Below are positions 25,492-34,747 of a stretch of DNA of 64,000 nucleotides, one piece after another (the stretch's first letter is position 1; each line of letters starts with the position of its first letter). Origin of the DNA: Rossellomorea vietnamensis. GTDB lineage: Bacteria > Bacillota > Bacilli > Bacillales > Bacillaceae_B. The notes under the pieces were generated by a model. That model ran no database searches. It saw only the letters and a program-made list of their open reading frames with translations, and was not told where the DNA came from. Position numbers and translations under genes: made by a program. Where the stretch lies: the NCBI RefSeq assembly GCF_001305855.1, contig NZ_LIXZ01000001.1, positions 553,911 to 617,910 of the forward strand, given 5' to 3'.

Positions 25492-26394
25492 ATGCAAAGA
25501 ATACAAATGACAGAAGATTTATCATTCTCAAGAATCATCCATGGATTATGGAGGTTATCAGACTGGAATCAGTCCAAGGAAGAAACACTCTCTTTAATCC
25601 AACACAATCTTGATAAAGGAATCACAACGTTTGACCACGCCGATATTTATGGTTCTTATACGTGTGAAACCTTATTCGGTGAGGCCCTTGCCCTCCAGCC
25701 CTCATTAAGGGAGAAAATGGAGATCGTAACAAAATGCGGCATTGTCCTGCCTTCTGACAATCGCCGGGAGAATAAGACGCATCACTACAATACCAGCAAA
25801 AAACATATTCTCGCCTCCGTTGAAAATTCTCTCCAGCAATTAAAGACGGATTACATTGATCTATTGTTGATTCACAGACCGGATCCGTTCATGAATGGCG
25901 AAGAGGTAGCTGAAGCTTTCACTCAATTAAAAGAAGAAGGGAAAGTCCGTCATTTTGGAGTCTCCAACTTTAAAGATCATCAGTGGAGCATGCTTCAATC
26001 TTATTTACCATTTCCATTGATTACAAACCAAATTGAATTATCCGCCTACCACCTGGAAAACTTTGAAGATGGCACGTTAAACCTCTGTCAGGAAAAGCGT
26101 GTGGCACCCATGGCCTGGTCACCATTGGCAGGCGGAGCGGTCTTCAAGGGGGAAGATAGGAAAGCTGTCCGTCTTCAACACACATTAAAGAAAGTTCAGG
26201 AGGAGACAGGGGCGAAAGGGATCGACCAGGTCCTATATGCGTGGCTGCTTAACCATCCGGCCAACATCATGCCGATCGTCGGTTCAGGTAAAAAGGAACG
26301 GATCCAACATGCCGTCGACTCTCTTTCTATCTCTCTGAACCATGATCAGTGGTTTAAAATCCTGCAAACGTCCATGGGACATGATGTTCCTTAA
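25492..26394 (+). CDS. aldo/keto reductase (YdhF type)
   Basis: 300 residues, TIM-barrel aldo/keto reductase. Catalytic tetrad visible: D49 and Y54 (FDHADIYGSY), K81-region (EIVTKCG) and H123 (LLLIHRPDP). The NADPH-binding end contains GVSNFKDHQW, AWSPLAGG and IVGSGKKERI. Resembles B. subtilis YdhF and E. coli YdhF. Reduces aldehydes or ketones with NADPH; physiological substrate unknown. Divergent from the kinase gene; no clear operator. Confidence 0.88.
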   Translation: MQRIQMTEDLSFSRIIHGLWRLSDWNQSKEETLSLIQHNLDKGITTFDHADIYGSYTCETLFGEALALQPSLREKMEIVTKCGIVLPSDNRRENKTHHYNTSKKHILASVENSLQQLKTDYIDLLLIHRPDPFMNGEEVAEAFTQLKEEGKVRHFGVSNFKDHQWSMLQSYLPFPLITNQIELSAYHLENFEDGTLNLCQEKRVAPMAWSPLAGGAVFKGEDRKAVRLQHTLKKVQEETGAKGIDQVLYAWLLNHPANIMPIVGSGKKERIQHAVDSLSISLNHDQWFKILQTSMGHDVP

Positions 26395-26409
26395 ACGATA
26401 AGCGCACAT

Positions 26410-26447
26410 GAAAAAAGACGATCCTTTCTTTAAAGGGTCGTCTTTTT
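26410..26447. terminator. bidirectional terminator
   Basis: AAAAAGACGATCC ... GGGTCGTCTTTTT stem between the convergent aldo/keto reductase and Fbp-type genes. Confidence 0.85.
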
Positions 26448-26631
26448 ATTGAGCTATATCTCCACCAACATAATATTCAAGGTACACTTCCTGTAATTCA
26501 TCCATTGAAAGTTCATAAAGCTGCTTCCCGAACGATTTATAGACACCGATCCTCAATAATTGTTGTATATAAAAGTCTTTTTTATTTTCGGGTGTTTTAT
26601 TCAGTCCTGATTTCGTTTCTTGATGTAACAT
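26446..26631 (-). CDS. FbpA-family small basic-type protein
   Basis: 61 residues from the ATG seven bases after GGAGGG. The core FYIQQLLRIGVYKSFGKQLYELSMDELQEVYLEYY matches the pattern of Fur-regulated basic protein FbpA (K-x-IxxLI-xxGIYK-xx-QLYELTLxELE). In B. subtilis the Fbp proteins assist the FsrA sRNA in iron sparing. I saw no convincing Fur box upstream, so iron control is not supported here; FbpA-like proteins of other regulons exist. Confidence 0.7.
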   Translation of the reverse strand: MLHQETKSGLNKTPENKKDFYIQQLLRIGVYKSFGKQLYELSMDELQEVYLEYYVGGDIAQ

Positions 26632-26768
26632 GTTCATCCCTCCAGTTGAGGATATACCCCAATCATGGAGAGACATAAACATTCATTTCCCAGTTTTCTT
26701 GAATCAACACTAAAAAACCGCGTCATTGCTATACTTAGAGAGAAATGCTGCATACTATTCCCAACTGA

Positions 26769-27662
26769 TCATGTACAACTATGATGATGCCCTTCAAGCA
26801 CGTTTTCCCCTTCCACTTGGATGGTAGAGTGATGTATGTCAAACTCCCGCTCAAGAAAAGCCGACAGCTGTACCAGGATTGCATCCCGATTCACATCGTC
26901 CCCTACGACGACATGGCAGCTTAAAGCTTTAAAATCCGAAGTGATGGACCACACATGGAGATCATGGACTTCCATGACTCCCGGTATCTGAGACAGGCTC
27001 TTGGACACCTTTTCCATATCAACATCCCCCGGAGAACCTTCCATCAATATATGAATGGAATCCTTCGTCACCCTCCATCCTGAGATGACAATAAGAATCG
27101 CTACGATGACAGAGGCAATAGGGTCTGCCAGATTCCAATCAAAGAAGTAAATGAGAAGGCCCGCTATGATGGCCCCGACTGATCCCAGCATATCCCCCAG
27201 AACATGAAGGAACGCACTGCGGACATTCATGTTATGTTCGTTGTCCCCTTTCATCAGGATCCAGGCGACAATGATGTTCACAATCAAGCCGATTACGGCG
27301 ATGATCATCATACCGGGTGATACAGTCGGAGTATCGATGAAGCGGCGGTATGCTTCCCAGAAAATATAAAGGGAAACGAGAATAAGGGTGATCCCGTTCA
27401 GAAAAGCAGCTACGATTTCAAAACGTTTGTACCCGTAAGTCTTCCCCATATCCGACGCCTTCTCCCCTATATAGAAAGCCGCCAGACTAAGGCCCAGTGC
27501 CGCTGCATCACTGAGCATATGACCTGCATCAGAAAGAAGGGCGAGACTATTTGTAACCACTCCCCCAACCACTTCAACAATCATAAAAGTAAAAATGAAA
27601 AGAAAGCTGATTAATAATGCTTTTTTATTTTGGTTGTGGCCATGACTGTGATCGTGACCCAT
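26769..27662 (-). CDS. czcD: CzcD-type cation diffusion facilitator
   Basis: 297 residues. His-rich N-terminus (HDHSHGHN), six membrane helices with the HxxxD/DxxxD zinc site in SDAGHMLSDAAA (about 44-55, helix 2) and HVLGDMLGS (helix 5), and a cytoplasmic C-terminal ferredoxin-like domain ending GHHHSC. Exports Zn2+, Cd2+ or Co2+ in exchange for protons/K+. Length is near B. subtilis CzcD (311). No metal-sensing repressor gene or obvious CzrA operator alongside. Confidence 0.93.
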   Translation of the reverse strand: MGHDHSHGHNQNKKALLISFLFIFTFMIVEVVGGVVTNSLALLSDAGHMLSDAAALGLSLAAFYIGEKASDMGKTYGYKRFEIVAAFLNGITLILVSLYIFWEAYRRFIDTPTVSPGMMIIAVIGLIVNIIVAWILMKGDNEHNMNVRSAFLHVLGDMLGSVGAIIAGLLIYFFDWNLADPIASVIVAILIVISGWRVTKDSIHILMEGSPGDVDMEKVSKSLSQIPGVMEVHDLHVWSITSDFKALSCHVVVGDDVNRDAILVQLSAFLEREFDIHHSTIQVEGENVLEGHHHSCT

Positions 27663-27801
27663 ATGATATCCCTCACTTCCGATTCTTTCTTCTACGTACT
27701 CTAATACTACTTAATAGTATACGTACCGTCGCTCCCATTAGGCAAAAATCTGATACGCACACTATGACAAGAGAGGCTGCAGAAGAAAATATATGAACAT
27801 A

Positions 27802-27829
27802 AAAAAACCCGGACAAAAATCCGGGGCTC
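27802..27829 (-). terminator. terminator after 109-aa membrane protein
   Basis: Minus strand: CCCCGGA TTTTTG TCCGGG followed by seven T. Confidence 0.85.
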
Positions 27830-27838
27830 GCTGAAGGA

Positions 27839-28168
27839 TTAATTTTGTTGAAGCTTTTTACGCTCACGCTTCATGAAGAGGTCAAGTGTTACCCAGAACA
27901 CAACGGATGTTATGGCGAAGATGGCGATGGCGAAATAGATGTCTTCTGTTTTCCAGTCTAATCGTGGAATAAGCAGGCCCAATACACCTGATAATATATA
28001 GTAGCCTCCAATTAATTGCAGGTATAACCGTCCTGTCTGGGATTGAAGGTTTTCAAGATACCCTTTACCTGCTTTGCCGAAGAAAATAGCTACTCCTCTT
28101 ACAATGATATAAACCGAAAAGGCAATGATAAGGGATACAACAAACTCTTGATTAAATACATCTGCCAT
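27839..28168 (-). CDS. small membrane protein of unknown function
   Basis: 109 residues from the ATG behind AAAGGAGG. Three hydrophobic helices (about 10-30, 50-70, 80-100), with a LQSQTGRLYLQLIGGYYILSG middle segment and a basic tail (MKRERKKLQQN). Monocistronic with its own terminator, upstream of czcD but separated from it by that terminator. I do not recognise a family and infer no function. The 28169-28469 gap contains only the leader region of the next gene. Confidence 0.75.
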   Translation of the reverse strand: MADVFNQEFVVSLIIAFSVYIIVRGVAIFFGKAGKGYLENLQSQTGRLYLQLIGGYYILSGVLGLLIPRLDWKTEDIYFAIAIFAITSVVFWVTLDLFMKRERKKLQQN

Positions 28169-28435
28169 GATCGTCCTCCTTTCCAACTATCCAGTGTTTT
28201 GAATCCTAAATGATTGTATTGTTCATAAATATTCACTATGATGAAATCATGAATCATTCCGGTTGATCGTTATATTTCAGAATAACCCAATGCGTGTTGC
28301 ATTTCAATGACAATCGGACAAACGAATTGGATGGGAATGTAATACGTTAAAAGGATATACTCAATGCGAATGGATTTCAAGTGGCATTCTGCCCTCAATT
28401 CTTACGTTATCATGACTATTTCATACAGGAGGTGA

Positions 28436-28501
28436 TTGAAGCGAAAGAAACGGAAAACTACCCGTTCTTTTGACTTCTACTCATTTGGATATTTTAATTA
28501 A
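28436..28501 (+). CDS. possible basic leader ORF overlapping the corC-like start
   Basis: The strongest ribosome site here, CAGGAGGTGATTG, would start at TTG 28436 and encode a 21-residue very basic peptide ([15 protein letters not shown]...) ending at TAA 28499. This reading frame differs from the transporter gene, whose TTG at 28470 lies inside it with no SD of its own. It may be a regulatory or coupling leader, or a sign of a sequence error at the start. Speculative. Confidence 0.3.
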   Translation: MKRKKRKTTRSFDFYSFGYFN

Positions 28502-29810
28502 TTTACTACTTATTGTCCTATTAATCGGACTGACAGCGTTCTTCGTCGCTTCTGAATTTGCCATCGTGAAAGTAAGGGGTTCAAGAATCGATCAGTTGGT
28601 CTCTGAAGGAAATCAAACTGCTGTTGCTGCGAAAAGGGTCATTTCCCATCTGGACGAATACCTTTCTGCATGTCAGTTGGGGATTACCATCACCTCCCTT
28701 GGACTTGGGTGGTTAGGGGAACCGACCATTGAAACACTCCTTCACCCGGCATTTGAGAAGATTGATTTAAATCCGTCCATTTCAAGCATCATTTCATTCG
28801 CACTGGCTTTTTCTGTCATTACCTTTTTGCATGTGGTGATAGGGGAACTGGCCCCGAAGACATTTGCCATCCAAAAAGCTGAAAGAATCACATTACTATT
28901 TGCCAAGCCCTTGATCTGGTTCTACCGGATCGCTTATCCATTCATTTGGACCTTGAATAGTTCGGCACGCGTGTTTACAGGGATGTTCGGTTTGAAACCT
29001 GCCTCAGAGCATGAAATCGCCCACTCAGAAGAAGAGCTCAGAATCATTCTTTCCGATAGCTATAAAAGCGGTGAAATCAACTCATCCGAATTCAGGTATG
29101 TGAATAAAATATTCGAATTCGACGAGCGCATCGCCAAGGAAATCATGGTCCCCCGGACAAACATTGTGACTCTATCCGCAGAATCCACCATAGATGAAGT
29201 ATTATCGGTCATTAAAGAAGAGCGGTACACGAGATACCCTGTTGTGGATGGGGATAAAGACAATATCCTGGGGGTTGTGAATGTGAAGGAACTGTTAACG
29301 ACCCTCGTGAATCATAAAAGCGAGCATGAAGATGTGACTTCCTTCATTAAGCCTGTCATCCGCGTCATCGAAACCATCCCGATTAAAGCCCTGCTCGTCA
29401 AGTTGCAAAAGGAACGAGCCCCGATGGCCGTTCTTATTGATGAATACGGTGGAACGGCAGGCCTCGTTACGGTGGAGGACATCATCGAAGAAATCGTCGG
29501 TGAGATCCGGGATGAATTTGATATCGATGAAATTCCTGAAGTCCAGAAGATAAAAGAAGACCATTATATTTTCGACGCAGTCATGCTCATTGAAGATGTG
29601 AACGACCTTCTGGGCATATCGATTGAAGAGGAGGAAGTCGATACAATCGGCGGCTGGTTCCTCACTCAAAAATATGAAGTCAAGCCTGAAGATAAAATCG
29701 AAGAACAGGGCTATTGCTTTAAAGTCAAGCAAATTGACGGCCATCATATTCAGTACCTGGAAGTCACCAAAATGAATAAGTATATGTCTGAAACGAACGA
29801 GTCTCACTAA
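28470..29810 (+). CDS. CNNM/CorC (HlyC) family membrane protein
   Basis: 446 residues. DUF21 membrane domain (about 1-195: [21 protein letters not shown] start, [21 protein letters not shown]), two CBS domains (about 215-335; [40 protein letters not shown]) and a C-terminal CorC_HlyC domain. B. subtilis relatives (YhdP/MpfA, YrkA, YqhB) export Mg2+. The start is uncertain: this TTG has no SD, and the good SD upstream is out of frame (see leader ORF). The frame is blocked upstream by TGA at 28437. Confidence 0.88.
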   Translation: MTSTHLDILINLLLIVLLIGLTAFFVASEFAIVKVRGSRIDQLVSEGNQTAVAAKRVISHLDEYLSACQLGITITSLGLGWLGEPTIETLLHPAFEKIDLNPSISSIISFALAFSVITFLHVVIGELAPKTFAIQKAERITLLFAKPLIWFYRIAYPFIWTLNSSARVFTGMFGLKPASEHEIAHSEEELRIILSDSYKSGEINSSEFRYVNKIFEFDERIAKEIMVPRTNIVTLSAESTIDEVLSVIKEERYTRYPVVDGDKDNILGVVNVKELLTTLVNHKSEHEDVTSFIKPVIRVIETIPIKALLVKLQKERAPMAVLIDEYGGTAGLVTVEDIIEEIVGEIRDEFDIDEIPEVQKIKEDHYIFDAVMLIEDVNDLLGISIEEEEVDTIGGWFLTQKYEVKPEDKIEEQGYCFKVKQIDGHHIQYLEVTKMNKYMSETNESH

Positions 29811-29828
29811 GAGCCCGTTCGTTTTTTT
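29792..29828 (+). terminator. terminator after corC-like gene
   Basis: ACGAAC...GTTCGT stem with inner CTC/GAG pairing overlaps the stop codon; followed by seven T. Confidence 0.75.
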
Positions 29829-29909
29829 GTGTTCCCCAAGACTTCAGGAAAGGATAAATCTTTTCATAAATGGAAAAATAAGCGGAAATATATATTCAAG
29901 AGGTGAATT

Positions 29910-31196
29910 ATGACTAGCATCATCGCTGGATTAATCCTGCTTATGGTTTTAGCGTATTTAGGCTGGTCGATCATCTGGATCGCGCCGTTAGTTGCAGGTT
30001 TGGTTGCGTTAATGAGTGGTCTGGATCTGCTGCCGGCCTATACAGAAACGTATATGACCGGCTTCGTGAACTTCGCCAAAGAATGGTTTCCTGTCTTCCT
30101 TTTCGGTGCCATCTTCGGAAAGTTGATGGAAGATGTAGGGGCCGCTCAATCCGTTGCATACAAAATCACCAACATCATTGGGAAAGATCGAGCCATCCTC
30201 GGAGTACTGATAGCTGCAGCGGTATTGACTTATGGCGGTGTCAGTTTATTCGTGGTGGTATTTGCTATCTATCCATTGGCCATTGCCATGTTCAGAGAGG
30301 CAAATATTACACGGAAATTACTGCCTCCAACCTTTGTATTAGGTGCTTTCACTTTTACCATGACCGCAATCCCGGGTACCCCGCAGATCCAGAATCTGAT
30401 ACCGATCGATTACTTCAAGACATCACCTACTGCCGCTCCCATCATCGGAATTACAGGGGGATTAATCATGGCGGTTGGAGGGTACTTTTATTTAAGATGG
30501 CGTCAAAAGCAGTTTACGAGTAAAGGAGATGCTTTCACCGAACCCAAAGGCGGGAATGATGTGAAAGAAATTAAAGAATCGGAGCTTCCGAACTTCTACC
30601 TATCGTTTCTGCCACTTGTCATCGTCGTCGTTACATTGAATGTGTTCAAGTGGAATATCCTGACTGCCCTTCTTGTAGGAATCCTTTCAATATTGCTCAT
30701 TAATTTCAAACATTATAAGAAATTCATTCCTGCTGTCAATGGAGGGGCCAAAGGATCGGTCATGGCCGTGATCAATACAAGTGCTGCAGTTGGGTTTGGG
30801 GCTGTCGTTACAGCGGCACCCGGTTTCAAGACGTTAACGAAACTCATCCTGGGCATCAAAGGGAATCCGGTGATTTCAGAAGCAATCGCTGTTCAAACTT
30901 TGGCTGCCATCACCGGCTCTGCTTCCGGAGGGATGGGAATTGCCCTTGAAGCATTGGGGGATAAATATTATGAACTTTCACAGACAAGTGGAATCAGCGC
31001 AGAAGCATTCCACCGGATTGCTTCCATTTCTTCCGGAGCATCGATTCTGCCTCATAATGGCGCTCTCCTGACTCTATTTGCCGTAACAGGACTCACTCAT
31101 AAAGATTCATATTTAGATGTTGCCGTTGTCGGGCTGCTTATTCCGACAATCGCGGAAATTGTTTCAATCATTCTAGCCAATTTGGGAATTTACTAA
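29910..31196 (+). CDS. GntP-family permease, probably for 3-hydroxybutyrate
   Basis: 428 residues, about 12 membrane helices, GntP/YxjC type (TYGGVSLFVVVFAIYPLAIAMFREANI, AIPGTPQIQNLIP). B. subtilis yxjC is the homologous-type gene beside scoAB and a 3-hydroxybutyrate dehydrogenase. Here the next gene, 18 bases on, is a dehydrogenase of that kind, so import of 3-hydroxybutyrate or a related short hydroxy acid is likely. SD AAGAGGTG precedes the ATG. scoAB is not in the window. Confidence 0.85.
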   Translation: MTSIIAGLILLMVLAYLGWSIIWIAPLVAGLVALMSGLDLLPAYTETYMTGFVNFAKEWFPVFLFGAIFGKLMEDVGAAQSVAYKITNIIGKDRAILGVLIAAAVLTYGGVSLFVVVFAIYPLAIAMFREANITRKLLPPTFVLGAFTFTMTAIPGTPQIQNLIPIDYFKTSPTAAPIIGITGGLIMAVGGYFYLRWRQKQFTSKGDAFTEPKGGNDVKEIKESELPNFYLSFLPLVIVVVTLNVFKWNILTALLVGILSILLINFKHYKKFIPAVNGGAKGSVMAVINTSAAVGFGAVVTAAPGFKTLTKLILGIKGNPVISEAIAVQTLAAITGSASGGMGIALEALGDKYYELSQTSGISAEAFHRIASISSGASILPHNGALLTLFAVTGLTHKDSYLDVAVVGLLIPTIAEIVSIILANLGIY

Positions 31197-31214
31197 TTCG
31201 AGGAGGAAATCAAA

Positions 31215-31991
31215 ATGGTCAATGACAAAGTGGTATTTATTACTGGTGCTGCAAGAGGCATCGGATATGAAATCGGGGAACATTTCGCTCAAAATGGGGC
31301 AAAGGTTGTCCTGTCAGATATCAACCAGGAAGGTCTCGATGAAGCGGTCGATGAACTAAAAAGCCGGGGATTCGATTGCCTTGGCGTGAAATGCGACGTA
31401 ACGAGTGAAGAAGAAGTGAAGGCGGGAATCGATAAGACCGTAGAACACTACGGACGGATTGATGTCCTGATCAATAACGCAGGGCTTCAACATGTTTCAC
31501 CCATTGAAGACTTCCCGATTGAAAAGTTCGAACTATTAATCAAAATCATGCTGACCGCCCCATTCATCGCAACAAAATTTGCTTTTCCACATATGAAAAA
31601 GCAGAAATTCGGTCGGATTATCAATATGGCATCCATTAATGGACTGATTGGGTTTGCCGGCAAAGCTGCCTATAATAGCGCCAAGCATGGAGTCATCGGC
31701 TTGACAAAAGTCTCAGCTTTAGAGGGAGCTGAACACGGGATTACAGTTAATGCAATGTGCCCTGGTTACGTGGATACCCCCCTTGTCCGTAACCAGCTGA
31801 AAGATATCTCCACCACCCGTGGTGTTGAGCTTGAAAAAGTATTAGAGGATGTCATCTATCCCCTTGTTCCACAAAAACGATTGCTATCAGTAGAAGAAAT
31901 TGCGGACTATACCATCTTCCTTGCAAGTGACAAAGCAAAGGGTGTAACCGGCCAAGCGGTTGTGTTGGATGGTGGATATACAGCTCAATAA
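31215..31991 (+). CDS. 3-hydroxybutyrate dehydrogenase (SDR)
   Basis: 258 residues, short-chain dehydrogenase: NAD-binding TGAARGIGYEIG (about 10-21), NNAG (about 87-90), catalytic Ser in NMASINGLIG, YNSAKHG (Tyr/Lys about 152-158). MCPGYVDTPLVRNQL and VEEIADYTIFLAS are typical of D-3-hydroxybutyrate dehydrogenases of the BdhA/YxjF group. It oxidises 3-hydroxybutyrate to acetoacetate with NAD. Co-transcribed with the upstream GntP-type permease; ends at a bidirectional terminator. Confidence 0.88.
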   Translation: MVNDKVVFITGAARGIGYEIGEHFAQNGAKVVLSDINQEGLDEAVDELKSRGFDCLGVKCDVTSEEEVKAGIDKTVEHYGRIDVLINNAGLQHVSPIEDFPIEKFELLIKIMLTAPFIATKFAFPHMKKQKFGRIINMASINGLIGFAGKAAYNSAKHGVIGLTKVSALEGAEHGITVNAMCPGYVDTPLVRNQLKDISTTRGVELEKVLEDVIYPLVPQKRLLSVEEIADYTIFLASDKAKGVTGQAVVLDGGYTAQ

Positions 31992-31996
31992 TACAC

Positions 31997-32029
31997 AAAA
32001 GTCGGATCAAAACCCTGATCCGACTTTTT
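31997..32029. terminator. bidirectional terminator
   Basis: AAAAGTCGGATCA / TGATCCGACTTTTT stem between the convergent dehydrogenase and DASS transporter genes. Confidence 0.88.
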
Positions 32030-32031
32030 AT

Positions 32032-33639
32032 TTACTTCAGGTTTTCAGGAAAGACGCCCAGGTCCACACCCCATACAACTGGCATGAAGAAATAAATCAA
32101 GAGCGTGATAAACACAATACTAATAAGATTCAACCAGACACCTGCTTTGACCATGTCCCCCATCTTTATATAACCCGACCCGAATACTACTGCATTCGGC
32201 GGTGTAGCAACCGGCAGCATGAATGCACAGGATGCAGCAAGCCCGGCGGCTACCATCAGGCTATAGGGATGAACGTCCAGGGCAGCAGCCAGTGCTGCCA
32301 TAATCGGGAACATCATCGTGGCAGTAGCCGTATTGGACGTGATTTCCGTCAAGAAAATAACAAAAGCCGTGACGGCAACAAGGATGATGATAAACGATAT
32401 TCCGTCAAGCACAGTCAATTGCTTCCCTATCCATTCTGCCAGTCCCGTCTCCTTGAAACCCTTGGCAATGGCAAGTCCTCCTCCAAATAGAAGCAGGATA
32501 CCCCATGGAAGCTTTTTGGCATCGTCCCATGTAAGCAACCTTGACTCTTTCCTGCCGGGAAGCAGGAAAAGGACGAGTGCTCCTGTAATAGCAATGATTG
32601 TATCATCCAGAGAGGGAATCCATTCGTTCAATAAAAAGGAACGTGTGATCCAGCAAAGTGCTGTAGCGACAAAGACTGTCAAAACAAGCTTTTCTTCGAA
32701 AGATATCCTTCCTAGAGAGCGATTTTCCTTCTCCACGATCGCCCTGCCTCCAGGAAGCTCCTTTATTTTCAGCGGGAAGGCTACTTTGATAAGATACCAC
32801 CATGTAACCATGAGAAGGATGGCCGCAAGAGGGACCCCGAAGAGCATCCACTTGGCAAAAGAAAAATCAATTCCATACAGCTGTTTGATCACTGCAGCAA
32901 ATATCGTGTTGGGAGGCGTCCCGATCAAGGTTCCCAATCCTCCGATCGATGCACTATAGGCAATCCCGAGCATGATGACTTTACTGAAATGCCCCGTCCT
33001 TTTCGCTCCTTCTTTCTGTAAACTTTCATTCACTTGATAAACCACGGCGGTTCCAATCGGCAGCATCATCATGGCCGTTGCCGTGTTTGAAATCCACATG
33101 GACAGAAACCCCGTAGCAAGCATAAACCCCAGGACGATCCGTTCTGTACTTGTCCCTATCAGCAGGATGATGTTCATGGCGATGCGCTTATGTAGATTCC
33201 ATTTTTCCATGGCAATCGCTATGATGAACCCTCCCATAAACAAAAAGATGGTCCCATCCCCATAGGCAGATGTAACATCCCCCGACTGCAGTGCCCCTGT
33301 AACAGGAAACAGAATGATCGGCAGTAGGGATGTAGCCGGTATCGGGATCGCTTCCGTTATCCACCAAGTCGCGATCCAGACTGTTCCGGCAAGGACCGCC
33401 ACTGCTTCTTTGGACAATCCTTCAGGAGAAAAGAACAGAATGATGAGAAAAAATAAAAGCGGCCCTAAAATAAAACCGATTTTCTGCCCGGGATTCGCAG
33501 CAGGTTTTGGAGAACGATCTGTATGGACCCTCCCATTTACCTGACCGGAAGTACTTCCTGATGTAAAAAACCTGAACGTTTCCATTACATCATCATGCCA
33601 CATCCATAGCGTTCTCCAAGCATCTTTCGCTGTTTGCAT
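32032..33639 (-). CDS. DASS (SLC13) sodium-coupled anion symporter
   Basis: 535 residues. Cytoplasmic N-terminus about 50 residues, then 11-12 helices. The duplicated SNTAT motifs of the SLC13/CitT family are both visible (SMWISNTATAMMMLPIG about 170-185 and EITSNTATATMMFPI about 448-462). It carries di- or tricarboxylates such as succinate, malate or citrate with Na+. SD GGGGGAATAG precedes the ATG. Monocistronic. Exact substrate cannot be called. Confidence 0.9.
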   Translation of the reverse strand: MQTAKDAWRTLWMWHDDVMETFRFFTSGSTSGQVNGRVHTDRSPKPAANPGQKIGFILGPLLFFLIILFFSPEGLSKEAVAVLAGTVWIATWWITEAIPIPATSLLPIILFPVTGALQSGDVTSAYGDGTIFLFMGGFIIAIAMEKWNLHKRIAMNIILLIGTSTERIVLGFMLATGFLSMWISNTATAMMMLPIGTAVVYQVNESLQKEGAKRTGHFSKVIMLGIAYSASIGGLGTLIGTPPNTIFAAVIKQLYGIDFSFAKWMLFGVPLAAILLMVTWWYLIKVAFPLKIKELPGGRAIVEKENRSLGRISFEEKLVLTVFVATALCWITRSFLLNEWIPSLDDTIIAITGALVLFLLPGRKESRLLTWDDAKKLPWGILLLFGGGLAIAKGFKETGLAEWIGKQLTVLDGISFIIILVAVTAFVIFLTEITSNTATATMMFPIMAALAAALDVHPYSLMVAAGLAASCAFMLPVATPPNAVVFGSGYIKMGDMVKAGVWLNLISIVFITLLIYFFMPVVWGVDLGVFPENLK

Positions 33640-33838
33640 TTACCTATTCCCCCTTTTCATGTCATACAAGACCATACCCCTTGAAGAAACCGGTATAAAC
33701 AAGAATCAACCACAATTTGTCAGTTGAGTCATTTCTCATTTTTCATAAACAGAATGAAAAAAGGACCATTTCATCATAAAGCGTTTCATTGTAAAATAAT
33801 GTTAGAGTATGTATGACGGTTGGATAAAAGGAGAAAAG

Positions 33839-34495
33839 ATGAAAATCTATTGGCAAATCAGCTATTTTGTGATCGGGTTACTTATTTTCAGCTATGGAAT
33901 CAGCATGTCCATTAAAGTCCAATACTTAGGCATTCACCCATGGGATGTATTGAATATCGCCATGTTCGATAAGTTCGGACTGACGATCGGAACATGGAAT
34001 ATCATTGTCGGTGCCACTCTCATAGTAGGCACGCTACTTTTGAAAGGGAAATATATTCAAATCGGAACCATCCTGAATGGAGTAATGGTCGGCATGCTTG
34101 TTGATTTTTTCCTTTTTTATGATTTGCTTCCCCCCCAAACGGGTCCGGTTATGGATATTCTGATTCTCCTTTCTGCCATTTTGTTGATGGGGGTTGGAGG
34201 CGGGCTGTATTCTGCTGCTCATCTTGGAACGGGGCCAAGGGACGGATTCATGCTCACCATTTCAGATCTGACCAATCTTTCCATAAGCAGAGTCCGGATC
34301 ATATGCGAGTGCACCGTCTTACTGATCGGTCTACTCCTCTCCGGCCCTGTCTTCGTTTTCACATTTATTTATACGTTCATCCAAAGTCCCATCTTTCAAA
34401 AATCGTTTCTATACTTCACAGAAAGACTCCATACCCGATTCCCTGACAGGAGCAAAGAAAAGCGGAGGCGGCTTGATCAGAGGCGACAAGCATAA
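33839..34495 (+). CDS. YczE/YyaS/YitT-family membrane protein with repeat-derived C-terminus
   Basis: 218 residues, six membrane helices; similar in size to B. subtilis YczE (215). Start is the ATG behind AAAGGAG (an earlier ATG ten codons upstream has no SD). The final 13 residues (KEKRRRLDQRRQA) and the TAA stop are encoded by the first copy of a 122-bp palindromic repeat that begins at 34456, so the native C-terminus has been replaced. YczE affects surfactin/Sfp-linked processes in B. subtilis, but the broader family is uncharacterised; no function is inferred. Confidence 0.85.
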   Translation: MKIYWQISYFVIGLLIFSYGISMSIKVQYLGIHPWDVLNIAMFDKFGLTIGTWNIIVGATLIVGTLLLKGKYIQIGTILNGVMVGMLVDFFLFYDLLPPQTGPVMDILILLSAILLMGVGGGLYSAAHLGTGPRDGFMLTISDLTNLSISRVRIICECTVLLIGLLLSGPVFVFTFIYTFIQSPIFQKSFLYFTERLHTRFPDRSKEKRRRLDQRRQA

Positions 34496-34577
34496 GATGA
34501 ATGGACCGAGAAGGCGGCTCTTTGCCTTCTTGGACCATTTAGCTTATGACCTCGAGCCTCTAGCCGCCGAAGCTGGA
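34456..34577. repeat. 122-bp palindromic (MITE-like) element, copy 1
   Basis: Begins AGAAAAGCGGAGGCGG and ends TAGCCGCCGAAGCTGGA. The ends are imperfect inverted repeats (GCGGAGGCGGCTT / AGCCGCCGAAGC), and the centre (GAAGGCGG / CCTTCTTGG region) pairs too, giving a long hairpin. Identical to copy 2 over its full length. Confidence 0.9.
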
Positions 34578-34582
34578 CATCT

Positions 34583-34704
34583 AGAAAAGCGGAGGCGGCT
34601 TGATCAGAGGCGACAAGCATAAGATGAATGGACCGAGAAGGCGGCTCTTTGCCTTCTTGGACCATTTAGCTTATGACCTCGAGCCTCTAGCCGCCGAAGC
34701 TGGA
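34583..34704. repeat. 122-bp palindromic element, copy 2
   Basis: Exact duplicate of copy 1, separated from it by CATCT (127-base period). Further members occur at 36649 (left part only) and 54379. Confidence 0.9.
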
Positions 34705-34712
34705 TCAATAAA

Positions 34713-34745
34713 GGACAAACAGCCTGAGGCAGTTTGTCCTTTTTA
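34713..34745. terminator. terminator after yczE-type gene
   Basis: GGACAAAC-AGCCTGAGGCA-GTTTGTCC with T5 on the plus strand and TTTATT on the minus side; between convergent genes. Confidence 0.85.
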
Positions 34746-34747
34746 CG

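Noticed and set aside
26640..26740. Fur box upstream of the FbpA-like gene
   Set aside because: No sequence resembling the 7-1-7 Fur palindrome (TGATAATNATTATCA) was found.
27673..27867. 64-codon minus-strand ORF between czcD and the 109-aa membrane protein
   Set aside because: It starts inside the downstream end of the 109-aa gene, spans that gene's terminator and has no ribosome site.
32318..32959. 213-codon open frame opposite the DASS transporter
   Set aside because: Antisense shadow of a well-supported membrane protein gene; no SD or family match.
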